A stretch of 36,589 nt of DNA, taken from NCBI GenBank assembly GCA_031257795.1, contig JAIRNW010000041.1, forward strand, positions 1-36,589. Reading direction: 5' to 3'. Position 1 is the first letter of the stretch; the number at the start of each line of letters is the position of its first letter. The notes beneath the pieces were generated by a model that saw only the letters and a program-made list of their open reading frames with translations, was not told the origin of the DNA and made no database searches. Below, piece by piece: positions 15,131-22,722 of this stretch. The DNA is from Holosporales bacterium (GTDB taxonomy: Bacteria > Pseudomonadota > Alphaproteobacteria > BNTO01). The translations under genes and the position numbers were made by a program.

Positions 15131-15664
15131 ATGTCTAGAGTAGGAAAACACGAAATAAAAATACCGCAGGGGCTGGCAGTTACCCAGAATGGACGGCTCT
15201 TCATGTTCAAAGGAAAACTAGGCGAGGCTTCCATCGATGTCCCTTCTTGCGTCGAGGTTTCCAAAACAGATTCCGTGATCAAAGTAAAGGTGAATGACGA
15301 CGCGAAGTTCTCGCGAGCCATGTGGGGTACAGTTCAGCGCAATATATCGAATATAGTGAAGGGGCTAACCGAAGGCTTCACAGTATCTTTGACTCTTGAA
15401 GGAGTCGGTTACAAGGCTGCCGTCACAGGGCGCAGGCTCGTGCTACAGCTGGGATACAGCCACGATATAGTGTACGATATTCCAGACGGGGTATCGATCA
15501 AATGCGAGAATCCAACGTCAATAGCGATAATGGCTCCTTCCAAGCAGCAGGCCGGCGAAATTGCCGCGGTCCTCAGGTCTTACAGGCCGCCGGAGCCATA
15601 CAACGGCAAAGGGGTTATTCGCGCGGGAGAGTTTGTTATCAGAAAAGAGGGTAAGAAGAAGTAA
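15131..15664 (+). CDS. rplF: 50S ribosomal protein L6
   Basis: 177 residues, normal for L6, which lies near the factor-binding site. It begins MSRVGKHEIKIPQGLAVTQN and has LTLEGVGYKAAVTGRRLVLQ, LGYSH and RPPEPYNGKGVIRAGE, where the family has a conserved PEPYKGKG. The ATG follows GGCGGAG. Its stop shares a base with the rplR ATG (TAATG). Confidence 0.97.
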   Translation: MSRVGKHEIKIPQGLAVTQNGRLFMFKGKLGEASIDVPSCVEVSKTDSVIKVKVNDDAKFSRAMWGTVQRNISNIVKGLTEGFTVSLTLEGVGYKAAVTGRRLVLQLGYSHDIVYDIPDGVSIKCENPTSIAIMAPSKQQAGEIAAVLRSYRPPEPYNGKGVIRAGEFVIRKEGKKK

Positions 15665-16026
15665 TGCAGTCGTCTTCTCAATTGCGTTTACGCAGGAAAA
15701 ATAGGCAGCGCACGAAGATTCGGCGTGTTATCGGCGAGCGCTATCGTTTGTGTGTTCATCGCTCCGGCCGCCACATATACGCTCAGATCATAGATGATAC
15801 TAAGGCAGTGACGTTGGTTGCCGCTTCAACGCTGAGCCAAGAGGTGCGCGGTACTATAAAGAATGGCGGAAATAAGGTTGCGGCGGCTTTTGTCGGCGAG
15901 TTGATTGCTAAGAAAGCAAAGGAAAAGGACATTAGTACGGTTGTGTTTGATAGGTCTGGTTTTTTGTATCACGGGCGCATTAAGGCGCTGGCGGATAGTG
16001 CGAGGGAGCACGGATTGATCTTTTAA
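15664..16026 (+). CDS. rplR: 50S ribosomal protein L18
   Basis: 120 residues. L18 binds 5S rRNA together with L5 and L25. It matches through RLRRKNRQRTKIRRV, RLCVHRSGRHIYAQIIDD, VAASTLSQEVRG and FDRSGFLYHGRIKALADSAR with EHGLIF at the end. It overlaps rplF by one base and is followed by rpsE after 33 bases. Confidence 0.97.
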   Translation: MQSSSQLRLRRKNRQRTKIRRVIGERYRLCVHRSGRHIYAQIIDDTKAVTLVAASTLSQEVRGTIKNGGNKVAAAFVGELIAKKAKEKDISTVVFDRSGFLYHGRIKALADSAREHGLIF

Positions 16027-16059
16027 TTGTTTTACCGGGTCGTAAAAAGAAAGGAACTT

Positions 16060-16725
16060 ATGTTAAAAAACGTAACAGAGCGCAAAACCGGCCGAGGAGA
16101 GGCGCAGCGGTTTGTTGAAAAATTGATTAGCGTCCGTCGCGTGACCAAGGTCGTCAAGGGAGGGAAAACGTTGCGGTTTTCCGCCCTAGTTGTTGTTGGT
16201 GACGGGAAAGGGCAGGTCGGGTATGGCACAGGAAAGGCCCGAGAGGTCCCCGAAGCCGTGCACAAGGCCGTGGAGCGCGCCAAACGCAGTATGATCAAGG
16301 TGTATCTGCGCGAAGGACGCACAATCCACCACGACACTTCATTCGCCAAGGGGGCAGGGCATGTGTTCATTCGCAGCGCCGTTCCCGGAACTGGGGTGAT
16401 CGCTGGCGGGCCTATGCGCGCCGTCTTCGAGGCGATAGGGATTCAGGACGTTGTTGCAAAATCAGTCGGCAGCGCAAACAACCACAATGTTGTTCGTGCG
16501 ACCTTCAAGGCGCTGGAGAGCGTGGCTTCTCCGCGAGCGGTTGCGGCTCGTCTGGGGCGCTCTGTGAGCGATATTATTGCTAGAAGGGACGCGATCGTTG
16601 GAAAGAAGAGAAAAGCGGCCAAACACGAGGTGGAGGGCAGCGATGATGATGCTGTCGAATCCATTGAGACAGAAGAGGCTGAAAAGTTTTTGCAATTGGA
16701 CGCGGAGATGTCCTCTGATAGCTGA
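16060..16725 (+). CDS. rpsE: 30S ribosomal protein S5 with acidic C-terminal tail
   Basis: 221 residues. S5 helps unwind mRNA at the entry channel and affects fidelity. The core shows RRVTKVVKGGKTLRFSALVV, GDGKGQVGYGTGKAREVPEA and VFEAIGIQDVVAKSVGS. Beyond the normal end (about residue 180) there is a basic KKRKAAKHEVEG patch. An acidic tail rich in Asp, Glu and Ser (GSDDDAVESIETEEAEKF ..) follows. The ATG at 16060 has AAAGGA upstream. A TTG at 16027 is not supported. Confidence 0.96.
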   Translation: MLKNVTERKTGRGEAQRFVEKLISVRRVTKVVKGGKTLRFSALVVVGDGKGQVGYGTGKAREVPEAVHKAVERAKRSMIKVYLREGRTIHHDTSFAKGAGHVFIRSAVPGTGVIAGGPMRAVFEAIGIQDVVAKSVGSANNHNVVRATFKALESVASPRAVAARLGRSVSDIIARRDAIVGKKRKAAKHEVEGSDDDAVESIETEEAEKFLQLDAEMSSDS

Positions 16726-16754
16726 AAGCATGTTTACAAGGATAAGGTGGTTTT

Positions 16755-16973
16755 ATGCCAATTAGTAAAAAAGGGAAAGAGCTTCAGGAGTGCGGAAGCA
16801 TCATTGTTGAACAGTATTCCAGCTTCATCAGGAGGCCTCAATATCAAAGAGTGCAGCTGAAGTCTTTGGGCTTGGGCAGAATTGGCTCTCGCAGGGAATT
16901 GCCCAACATCCCTTGTATCACGGGATTGGTTAAAAGATTGAGCCATTTGGTACGTATTGTTGGTAATGGATAG
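16755..16973 (+). CDS. rpmD: 50S ribosomal protein L30
   Basis: 72 residues, slightly longer than the usual 60 because of a short charged N-terminus (MPISKKGKELQECG). The L30 core follows as SFIRRPQYQRVQLKSLGLGR, RRELPNIPCITGLVKRLSHL and VRIV. Its position between rpsE and rplO is the standard one. I rely on both sequence and position. Confidence 0.93.
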   Translation: MPISKKGKELQECGSIIVEQYSSFIRRPQYQRVQLKSLGLGRIGSRRELPNIPCITGLVKRLSHLVRIVGNG

Positions 16974-16987
16974 CGGCGGTAGTGATT

Positions 16988-17452
16988 ATGTCTTATAAAT
17001 TAAACACAATTCATGATAATCCGGGAGCCCTCAGGGTTCGCAAAGTTGTTGGGCGCGGGCTCGCGTCTGGCCTTGGAAAAACATCTGGCCGCGGTGGCAA
17101 GGGGCAGACCGCGCGCGCTGGAGTTTCCTTGAACGGATTTGAGGGAGGGCAGATGCCGATTTATCGCCGCCTCCCGAAGCGCGGCTTTAAGAGCCATAGC
17201 TCCAACGACTTGTTTGAGCTGCATTTTGATAAGCTCAAGGGAGTGATCGCTGCTGGAAAAGTGGCGGAGAATAATGGGTTGGTAGACGCCTCTTTTTTGA
17301 TGGCAGCGGGCTTGATGGGGAAGTCTTTCAAAGGGATTTCCCTGGTTGCCAAAGGGGAGCTGAATGTTCCGCTGTCTTTTGTTGTTACTAGGGTTTCCAA
17401 GAAAGCGAAGGAGTTGGTTGAGAAGGCTGGTGGCGCGGTTTCCCTGGAATAG
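16988..17452 (+). CDS. rplO: 50S ribosomal protein L15
   Basis: 154 residues. L15 is a late 50S assembly protein with an extended Gly/Arg-rich N-terminus, visible as GRGLASGLGKTSGRGGKGQT. The conserved FEGGQMPIYRRLPKRGFKS follows. The ATG at 16988 is preferred; a GTG at 16982 would add two residues. The stop codon TAG (17450-17452) is also the first three bases of repeat element H. Confidence 0.97.
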   Translation: MSYKLNTIHDNPGALRVRKVVGRGLASGLGKTSGRGGKGQTARAGVSLNGFEGGQMPIYRRLPKRGFKSHSSNDLFELHFDKLKGVIAAGKVAENNGLVDASFLMAAGLMGKSFKGISLVAKGELNVPLSFVVTRVSKKAKELVEKAGGAVSLE

Positions 17453-17568
17453 CCAATCACAAGTGAACTGTGGGTTCGTCGATACGTTGCTCGGTTTGAG
17501 CAGTACGTGTACGCAGCTCTTCGCCTGCGCTCCGTGCCTACTGCCCACAATTCACTTGTGATTGGCTA
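17450..17568 (-). repeat. Palindromic repeat element H (arm type 2), rplO-secY gap
   Basis: A near-perfect hairpin. TAGCCAATCACAAGTGAACT then GTGGG pairs with CCCACAATTCACTTGTGATT then GGCTA with a single mismatch. The short-form core is in the minus orientation (TTCGTCGATACGTTGCTCGG .. CTGCGCTCCGTGCCTACTG). The left end provides the rplO stop codon. Confidence 0.92.
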
Positions 17569-17654
17569 CAGTGTGGTTTTTGAGTTATTGTTCGTTTTCC
17601 GTTGGTGATTACGGTGGTTATGCCCGGTCATCGGAAGGATGAGGGCTTGGGATA

Positions 17655-17807
17655 TAGTCAATCAGAAGTGAATTGTGGGCACGGAGCACAGGCGCAGAGC
17701 TGCGTACACGTACTGCTCAAACCTAGCCGCTTCGGGCTCCAGGTAAAGTCGCAGACTTTGTTGTTGGTCCGTTCGACGAACCCACAGTTCAGCTGTGATT
17801 GGCTTAG
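17655..17807 (+). repeat. Palindromic repeat element I (arm type 2), rplO-secY gap
   Basis: A long-form copy 86 bases after element H and in the opposite core orientation. The left arm TAGTCAATCAGAAGTGAATT then GTGGG pairs with CCCACAGTTCAGCTGTGATT then GGCTTA. The core holds CACGGAGCACAGGCGCAG and AAAGTCGCAGACTTTG, ending GTTCGACGAACCC. It ends 11 bases before the secY ATG and just before its GGAGG ribosome binding site. Confidence 0.85.
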
Positions 17808-17818
17808 ATGGAGGTGTT

Positions 17819-19168
17819 ATGGCTTCAGATATGGAGCAATTTGTTTCTGGCGCGTCTTTTGATTTATTTCGAAAGGCAAAAGACCTAAAGAAGCGTATTA
17901 TCTTTACTTTGCTTGCTCTTATCGTTTGTCGTCTGGGAACCTACGTTCCTTTGCCCGGCATAAACCCAAGCGTCATTGCCGAGTTTTTGAAGCAAAATTC
18001 CGGCGGCATCATGGGCTTTTTGGATATGTTTTCCGGTGGGGCGGTCGGGCGTATGACCATGTTCTCGCTCGGTATAGTGCCTTACATTTCGGCTAGCATC
18101 ATCATGCAGCTGATGACGTCGGTGTTCCCGGCATTTGAGGCCCTAAAGAAAGAGGGTGAGGCCGGTCGGAAAAAGATAGGCTTGTATACGCGATACGGCG
18201 CAATCATGATGGCGGCAGTCCAGGCGTTTGGGGTGGCGGCAGGATTGGAGCATTTATCGGGACACTCAGGGCCGGCAGTGACCATTCCTGGGTGGTTTTT
18301 CCGCGTGATGACTGTGCTGACTCTCACAGGCAGCACTATGTTTTTAGTTTGGGTCGGCGATCAGATAACGTCGCGTGGCTTGGGCAATGGAACGTCTATG
18401 ATCATCTACGCGGGTATCGTGGCGAACTTGCCGTCAGCAATAGTGCGGACCTTTGAATTAGGCCGACAGGAGAGCTTTTCTCTTGTGGAGTTGTTTTGTG
18501 TTTTGGTTGGAGTGATTCTGCTCATTTACTTTGTTGTTTTTATGGAACGAGCCCAGCGACGAATTCCAATTCAATACCCGAAAAGGCAAATGGCCGCCAA
18601 TATGCCGGCTGTCGCGCAGAATACGCACTTGCCGATGAAGCTGAATAGCGCCGGTGTGATTCCGCCGATTTTTGCTTCGTCTTTGCTGTTGTTCCCGGCG
18701 ACAATCGTTACTTTCGTTAACGTTTCCGAGGGATCCTGGCTGCGCCATATAACAAGCTTTTTTGCGAGAGATCAGCTGCCATACATTATTTGCTTTTCGG
18801 CGTTAATCATTTTCTTCGCATTTTTCTACACGGCTTTGATGTTTAATCCGCAGGAAACCTCCGATAATCTTCGCAAGGCTGGAAGCTACATTCCGGGGAT
18901 TCGGCCGGGAGTGCAAACGGCTGATTTTATAGATTATATGCTCACGCGTTTAACGGTGGTTGGCGCGATTTATTTGGCGGTTGTTTGTGTACTTCCGGAG
19001 TTTGTTGTGTTGAAACTGTCTTTGCCATTTTACCTCGGCGGTACCAGCATACTCATCGTGGTTAGCGTGACGATCGACACAATTAGCCAGGTTCAATCTT
19101 ACTTGATGGTGCACCAATACGAGGGGCTCATAAAAAAGTCGAAACTCGGGAAAAAGGGAGGATTTTAG
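17819..19168 (+). CDS. secY: Preprotein translocase subunit SecY
   Basis: 449 residues, a polytopic inner-membrane protein forming the channel for Sec export and membrane insertion. It shows PLPGINPSVIAEF, the plug-region FLDMFSGGAVGRMTMFSLGI with VPYISASIIMQL, SRGLGNGTSMIIYAGIV, QRRIPIQYPKRQ and GSYIPGIRPG, all typical of SecY. The ATG at 17819 follows GGAGG. The frame remains open upstream into repeat element I, which I exclude. Elements H and I together make a 366-base gap after rplO. SecG is encoded at 24450. Confidence 0.97.
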   Translation: MASDMEQFVSGASFDLFRKAKDLKKRIIFTLLALIVCRLGTYVPLPGINPSVIAEFLKQNSGGIMGFLDMFSGGAVGRMTMFSLGIVPYISASIIMQLMTSVFPAFEALKKEGEAGRKKIGLYTRYGAIMMAAVQAFGVAAGLEHLSGHSGPAVTIPGWFFRVMTVLTLTGSTMFLVWVGDQITSRGLGNGTSMIIYAGIVANLPSAIVRTFELGRQESFSLVELFCVLVGVILLIYFVVFMERAQRRIPIQYPKRQMAANMPAVAQNTHLPMKLNSAGVIPPIFASSLLLFPATIVTFVNVSEGSWLRHITSFFARDQLPYIICFSALIIFFAFFYTALMFNPQETSDNLRKAGSYIPGIRPGVQTADFIDYMLTRLTVVGAIYLAVVCVLPEFVVLKLSLPFYLGGTSILIVVSVTIDTISQVQSYLMVHQYEGLIKKSKLGKKGGF

Positions 19169-19171
19169 GTT

Positions 19172-19843
19172 ATGGTCGGAGGAGAGCTTTCAAGCAAGTG
19201 TGTTGTTATTCTCATCGGCCCACCAGGTTGTGGAAAGGGAACCCAGGCAGGGATGCTGAAAGAACTATACGAAGTGGAGTCTTTTTGTGCGGGCGACGAG
19301 CTTCGTAAAGAGACTGCGAGCGGCTCTGATCTCGGGAAGGAAATCGCACAAATTTGCGATGCGGGGAGGTTGGTACCAGACAGAATTGTCAATTTGATGG
19401 CGAAAAAGTTCGTCGACAATACTGCGTCCTCTCGCTTGTTGTTTGATGGCTTTCCAAGAACGGCGGAGCAGGCCAACTTCTTGATCAATTCTTTAGAGAA
19501 GCAGTGGCCTGTTTGCGCGTGCTCGTTTTATGTTGATGACGAAGTTGTTATGGACAGGATTTTGCATAGGTTTTCGTGCACAAAGTGCGGGACGATTTAC
19601 AACAGCAAAACGAAAAAGCCGCGCATTGATGGCGTGTGCGACAATTGTGGATCAAAGGAGTTTACGCATAGGAATGACGATAACGAGGAAGCCATGAAAA
19701 AGAGGCTTGATAATTACAGAACGATAACGAATCCTATGTTGAAATTGTTTGCTGATCTCGGCGTTTTGCACGAAATTGATTCTTCGCGCGAAGTTGCCGA
19801 GGTGTCTGGAAGCATGAAAGATTTGATTGGTAATTTTTGGTAA
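19172..19843 (+). CDS. adk: Adenylate kinase, zinc-LID type
   Basis: 223 residues; interconverts ATP + AMP and 2 ADP. The P-loop is GPPGCGKGTQ and the AMP site is FDGFPRTAEQA. The LID carries four cysteines (CTKC .. CDNC), as in zinc-binding long-form enzymes. NDDNEEAMKKRLDNY holds the conserved Arg. The usual S/T-T-G-D motif reads FCAGDELR, so a conserved Thr is replaced by Ala. The position between secY and rpsM is common in alphaproteobacteria. It starts three bases after the secY stop. Confidence 0.95.
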   Translation: MVGGELSSKCVVILIGPPGCGKGTQAGMLKELYEVESFCAGDELRKETASGSDLGKEIAQICDAGRLVPDRIVNLMAKKFVDNTASSRLLFDGFPRTAEQANFLINSLEKQWPVCACSFYVDDEVVMDRILHRFSCTKCGTIYNSKTKKPRIDGVCDNCGSKEFTHRNDDNEEAMKKRLDNYRTITNPMLKLFADLGVLHEIDSSREVAEVSGSMKDLIGNFW

Positions 19844-19858
19844 AAATGGAGAGAAAAA

Positions 19859-20239
19859 GTGGCTCGTATTGCTGGAGTTAATATTCCGACTCAAAAAAAG
19901 ATTGGGGTTGCGTTGCGTTACATATACGGCATTGGTCCCGTGAATGCTTTGGATATTTTGGGGAAAGCTAAGGTTTCCCCGAATCTGCGTGTGCATCAGC
20001 TGAGCGATGCTGATGTTTTGAGCATCCGCGAGGTGATCGACCGCGAAGGCTACAAGGTTGAGGGAGATTTGCGCAGGGAAGTCTCCATGAATGTCAAGCG
20101 ACTGATGGATCTAGGGTGCTACAGGGGGCTGCGTCATAGAAAGGGGCTACCTGTTCGCGGGCAGCGCACGCATACGAATGCTAGGACTCGTAAGGGGAAG
20201 GCCATTCCAATCGCTGGGAAGAAGATTGCAAAGAAGTAG
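19859..20239 (+). CDS. rpsM: 30S ribosomal protein S13
   Basis: 126 residues. S13 bridges to the 50S and touches the P-site tRNA. It begins MARIAGVNIPTQKKIGVALR with GTG as start and GGAGAG upstream. It contains the helix-two-turns-helix YIYGIG segment and ends with the basic RGLRHRKGLPVRGQRTHTNA then RTRKGK. It opens the alpha block, 15 bases after adk. Confidence 0.97.
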   Translation: MARIAGVNIPTQKKIGVALRYIYGIGPVNALDILGKAKVSPNLRVHQLSDADVLSIREVIDREGYKVEGDLRREVSMNVKRLMDLGCYRGLRHRKGLPVRGQRTHTNARTRKGKAIPIAGKKIAKK

Positions 20240-20282
20240 GCGGATGAGCGTGGAGTTTGACTTAATTTAAGGAGGAGTTTGC

Positions 20283-20675
20283 ATGGCCGGTGGTAGTGCT
20301 GTAAAAGTAAAAAAGAAGGAAAGAAAAAATATTCCTGTTGCTGTGGTGTACATTAATTCTACATTTAATAACACGTTGATCACAGTTGCAGACCCAACAG
20401 GGAATGTTATCGCTGCGGCTTCCTCTGGAATGGTGGGGTTCAAGGGATCCAGAAAGTCAACCCCATACGCTGCGCAGGTTGCCACCGAGTTAGCCGCGAA
20501 GAAGGCGGCGGAGCACGGAGTGAAGACGGTGCGTGTTGTGGTAAAGGGGCCGGGGGCTGGGCGTGAGACGGCTTTGCGTGCGCTTCAGACTTTTGGGCTG
20601 TTGGTTACGTCCATTTCCGACACAACCCCGATTCCGCATAATGGTTGTAAGCCTCCGAAGCGGCGCAGGGTGTGA
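20283..20675 (+). CDS. rpsK: 30S ribosomal protein S11
   Basis: 130 residues. S11 lies on the 30S platform, contacting mRNA near the E-site. Conserved elements are VYINSTFNNTLITVADPTGN, GMVGFKGSRKSTPYAAQVA, VKGPGAGRETALRAL and the end TPIPHNGCKPPKRRRV. The ATG follows GGAGG. Its last codons are copied into the tandem duplication just downstream. Confidence 0.98.
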   Translation: MAGGSAVKVKKKERKNIPVAVVYINSTFNNTLITVADPTGNVIAAASSGMVGFKGSRKSTPYAAQVATELAAKKAAEHGVKTVRVVVKGPGAGRETALRALQTFGLLVTSISDTTPIPHNGCKPPKRRRV

Positions 20676-20736
20676 TAAAGGCAGACCAATATGTCGAGCG
20701 GCGCAGGGGTGTGATAAAGGCAGACCAATATGTCGA
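20660..20736 (+). repeat. Tandem duplication of the rpsK 3' end
   Basis: A 38-base unit (20660-20697, beginning GCGGCGCAGGGTGTGATAAA) is repeated as a 39-base unit (20698-20736) that differs only by one extra G. The first unit contains the last codons and TGA stop of rpsK. The second is a non-coding copy. The near-identity suggests a recent slippage or unequal-exchange event. Confidence 0.9.
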
Positions 20737-20801
20737 GAGGTTTAGGGGATCTGTTGTAGGGAACCAGTCTTCGGACGGGTGTTTTTTTGTGGAGTTGTTT
20801 T

Positions 20802-21824
20802 GTGATTGAAAAAAATTGGCAAGAGCTGATTAAGTCCTCTTCTTTGGACATTCAGTATGTTGATCCGAGTATGCGCGAGGCTGTGATCGTTGCAGAACCT
20901 CTTGAGCGCGGGTTTGGCATGACTTTAGGGAATGCCATGAGGCGGATTTTGTTGTCCTCTCTCCAAGGGGCGGCTTTTACATCTGTGAAGATTGAGGGGG
21001 TTTTGCACGAGTTTTCCACGATCCCTGGGGTGAAAGAGGATGTGACGGATATTGTTCTGAACCTGAAATCGATTGGTGTAAAATCTGTGTCTGAGTTGCC
21101 TAGAAAGGTTCATGTTTCAGTTGTTGGCCCGAAGGTTGTTACCGCGGCCGACATTGAGGTGGTTTCCGGCGTGGAGATTCTCGATCCTGCTGTTGTTATT
21201 TGTACAGTGGAAGACGGGGCGAGGCTCAATATGGAGCTGACTGTGAGCGTTGGGCGAGGGTATGTTCAGGCGGTATACGATCCGGAAGAGACTCGTACGA
21301 TCGGGCTAATCTCCCTTGACGCGCTTTTCTCGCCAGTGCGTAGGGTTGTTTTCGGTGTGGAACAAACGAGGGTTGGGCAGCGGACCGATTACGACAAACT
21401 CACTATGAATATTGAGACGAATGGCGCGATTAAGCCGGACGATGCTCTGGCGTTTGCGGCGAGGATTTTGGTTGATCAGATGCAGCCGTTCATAAACTTT
21501 GAGGAGCCTAGGTTTGCGAATGCTAATTCCGAGAAGTTTGTGTTGCCATTCAACAAGAATCTGCTGCGTAAGGTTGAGGAGCTCGAGCTCTCGGTTCGTT
21601 CTGCGAATTGTTTGAAAAACGAGAATTTGACGTATATTGGTGATCTTGTGCAGAAGACTGAGGCGGAAATGCTGAGGACGCCGAATTTCGGGAGAAAGTC
21701 TTTGAATGAGATAAAGGAAGTGCTGGCGCAAATGGGGATTGGTCTTGGGATGACAGTTCCTAATTGGCCGCCAGAGAATATAGAGGAGTTGGCGAAGGGG
21801 TTGGATGACCCGTACAGCTGTTGA
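20802..21824 (+). CDS. rpoA: RNA polymerase alpha subunit
   Basis: 340 residues. The N-terminal domain dimerises and docks beta/beta' (LERGFGMTLGNAMRRILLSS then LQGAA, VLHEFSTIPGVKEDVTDIVL). The C-terminal domain binds UP elements and activators (ELELSVRSANCLKNENLTYI, GRKSLNEIKEVL). I chose the GTG at 20802, seven bases after GGAG, which gives the IEKNWQELI start usual in alphaproteobacteria. The stop lies two bases before repeat element J. Confidence 0.97.
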   Translation: MIEKNWQELIKSSSLDIQYVDPSMREAVIVAEPLERGFGMTLGNAMRRILLSSLQGAAFTSVKIEGVLHEFSTIPGVKEDVTDIVLNLKSIGVKSVSELPRKVHVSVVGPKVVTAADIEVVSGVEILDPAVVICTVEDGARLNMELTVSVGRGYVQAVYDPEETRTIGLISLDALFSPVRRVVFGVEQTRVGQRTDYDKLTMNIETNGAIKPDDALAFAARILVDQMQPFINFEEPRFANANSEKFVLPFNKNLLRKVEELELSVRSANCLKNENLTYIGDLVQKTEAEMLRTPNFGRKSLNEIKEVLAQMGIGLGMTVPNWPPENIEELAKGLDDPYSC

Positions 21825-21826
21825 TG

Positions 21827-21945
21827 TAGCCGATCACAAGTGAACTATGGGTTCGTTGCTTCGATGCTCGAATGCTCACGTACCATAAGTGCGCTGGGCT
21901 TCTGCGCTTCGAGGCGCCTGCCCACAATTCACTTGTGATCGGCTG
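21827..21945 (-). repeat. Palindromic repeat element J (arm type 2), rpoA-rplQ gap
   Basis: TAGCCGATCACAAGTGAACT then ATGGG pairs with CCCACAATTCACTTGTGATC then GGCT. The core is short-form in the minus orientation (CTCGAATGCTCACGTACCAT, CTGCGCTTCGAGGCGCCTG). Both arms have CGATC where element H has CAATC on both arms. Confidence 0.88.
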
Positions 21946-21946
21946 A

Positions 21947-22107
21947 AGCTAAACACAAGTGAACTGTGGGTTTGTTGCTTCGAGTCTCGAATGCTCACGT
22001 ACCATAAGTGCGCTGAGCATTCGAGCAGCACAAGGCTCCTGGCAAAGTCGCAGACTTTGTCGGGGCGTTGATGCAACGAATCCACAAACTTTTTGTGGCT
22101 GGATATA
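21947..22107. repeat. Recombinant palindromic repeat element K, rpoA-rplQ gap
   Basis: It abuts element J. The left part (AGCTAAACACAAGTGAACTG .. CTCGAATGCTCACGTACC) is in the minus orientation. After GTGCGCTGAGCATTCGAGC it switches to the plus long-form (CTCCTGGCAAAGTCGCAGAC then TTTG .. CAACGAATCC). The right arm ACAAACTTTTTGTGGCTGG then ATATA is like element M, not like its own left arm. It ends directly before the AAGGAGGG of rplQ. Confidence 0.75.
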
Positions 22108-22118
22108 AGGAGGGTATG

Positions 22119-22568
22119 ATGAGGCATGGTATAGCACACAGAAAATTAAATAGAACTTCAGAGCATCTCCAGGCGATGTTTAAGAATATGATTTGTTCGC
22201 TGGTTAAGCATGAGCAAATCAGCACGACCTTGCCAAAAGCAAAAGAGCTGCGTCCGCTTGCAGAAAAGCTTATTTCTCTAGGGAAAAGATACAAAAGCTG
22301 CTGTGAATCCGAAAAGCTGCATGTTCGCAGGCTTGTTTTGCGCAAGGTCGGCGGAGACGTGGAAGCGGCCGACAAGGTTATTGGAAGCCTCGCAGAGCGC
22401 TTTAGCTCTCGAAACGGCGGCTTCCTGCGGATTGTACGGAACGGTTTTCGCTATGGTGACAGGGCGCCTATGGCAATCATTAGTATGGTCGGGATTGATC
22501 CGGCGGCGGAGGGCGACGCTGCTACTGTTGCAGACAAAGGCGCCCTTTCCGGCGAAGAGGCGAATTAG
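22119..22568 (+). CDS. rplQ: 50S ribosomal protein L17
   Basis: 149 residues. L17 lies near the tunnel exit. It begins MRHGIAHRKLNRTSEHLQAM and contains MICSLVKHEQISTTLPKAKE, then LRPLAEKLIS and GFRYGDRAPMAIISMVG. AAGGAGGG (22107-22114) supports ATG 22119; the ATG at 22116 is too close. A short acidic C-terminal tail follows. It ends the ribosomal cluster. Confidence 0.96.
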   Translation: MRHGIAHRKLNRTSEHLQAMFKNMICSLVKHEQISTTLPKAKELRPLAEKLISLGKRYKSCCESEKLHVRRLVLRKVGGDVEAADKVIGSLAERFSSRNGGFLRIVRNGFRYGDRAPMAIISMVGIDPAAEGDAATVADKGALSGEEAN

Positions 22569-22722
22569 GAGGCGGCCTAAGAATCTGTTTACATACGTCC
22601 AACAGGTTCTATACTTATCTCACCTGACTCTCGGGTGTCTCCCGCAGATGAATTGCGACATCCGAGTCGAGAAAAGTCCTGGTTTTCAGGTTCGAAATGT
22701 ATAAGTAAGAGGGTTTGTGAAA

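Noticed and set aside
22590..22700. Additional repeat element between rplQ and accB
   Set aside because: Some imperfect inverted matches (GACTCTCGGGTGTC / GACATCCGAGTC) exist, but the shared core is absent.
22303..22704. 133-codon open frame overlapping rplQ
   Set aside because: A frame shadow of L17 running into the intergenic region; no start signal.
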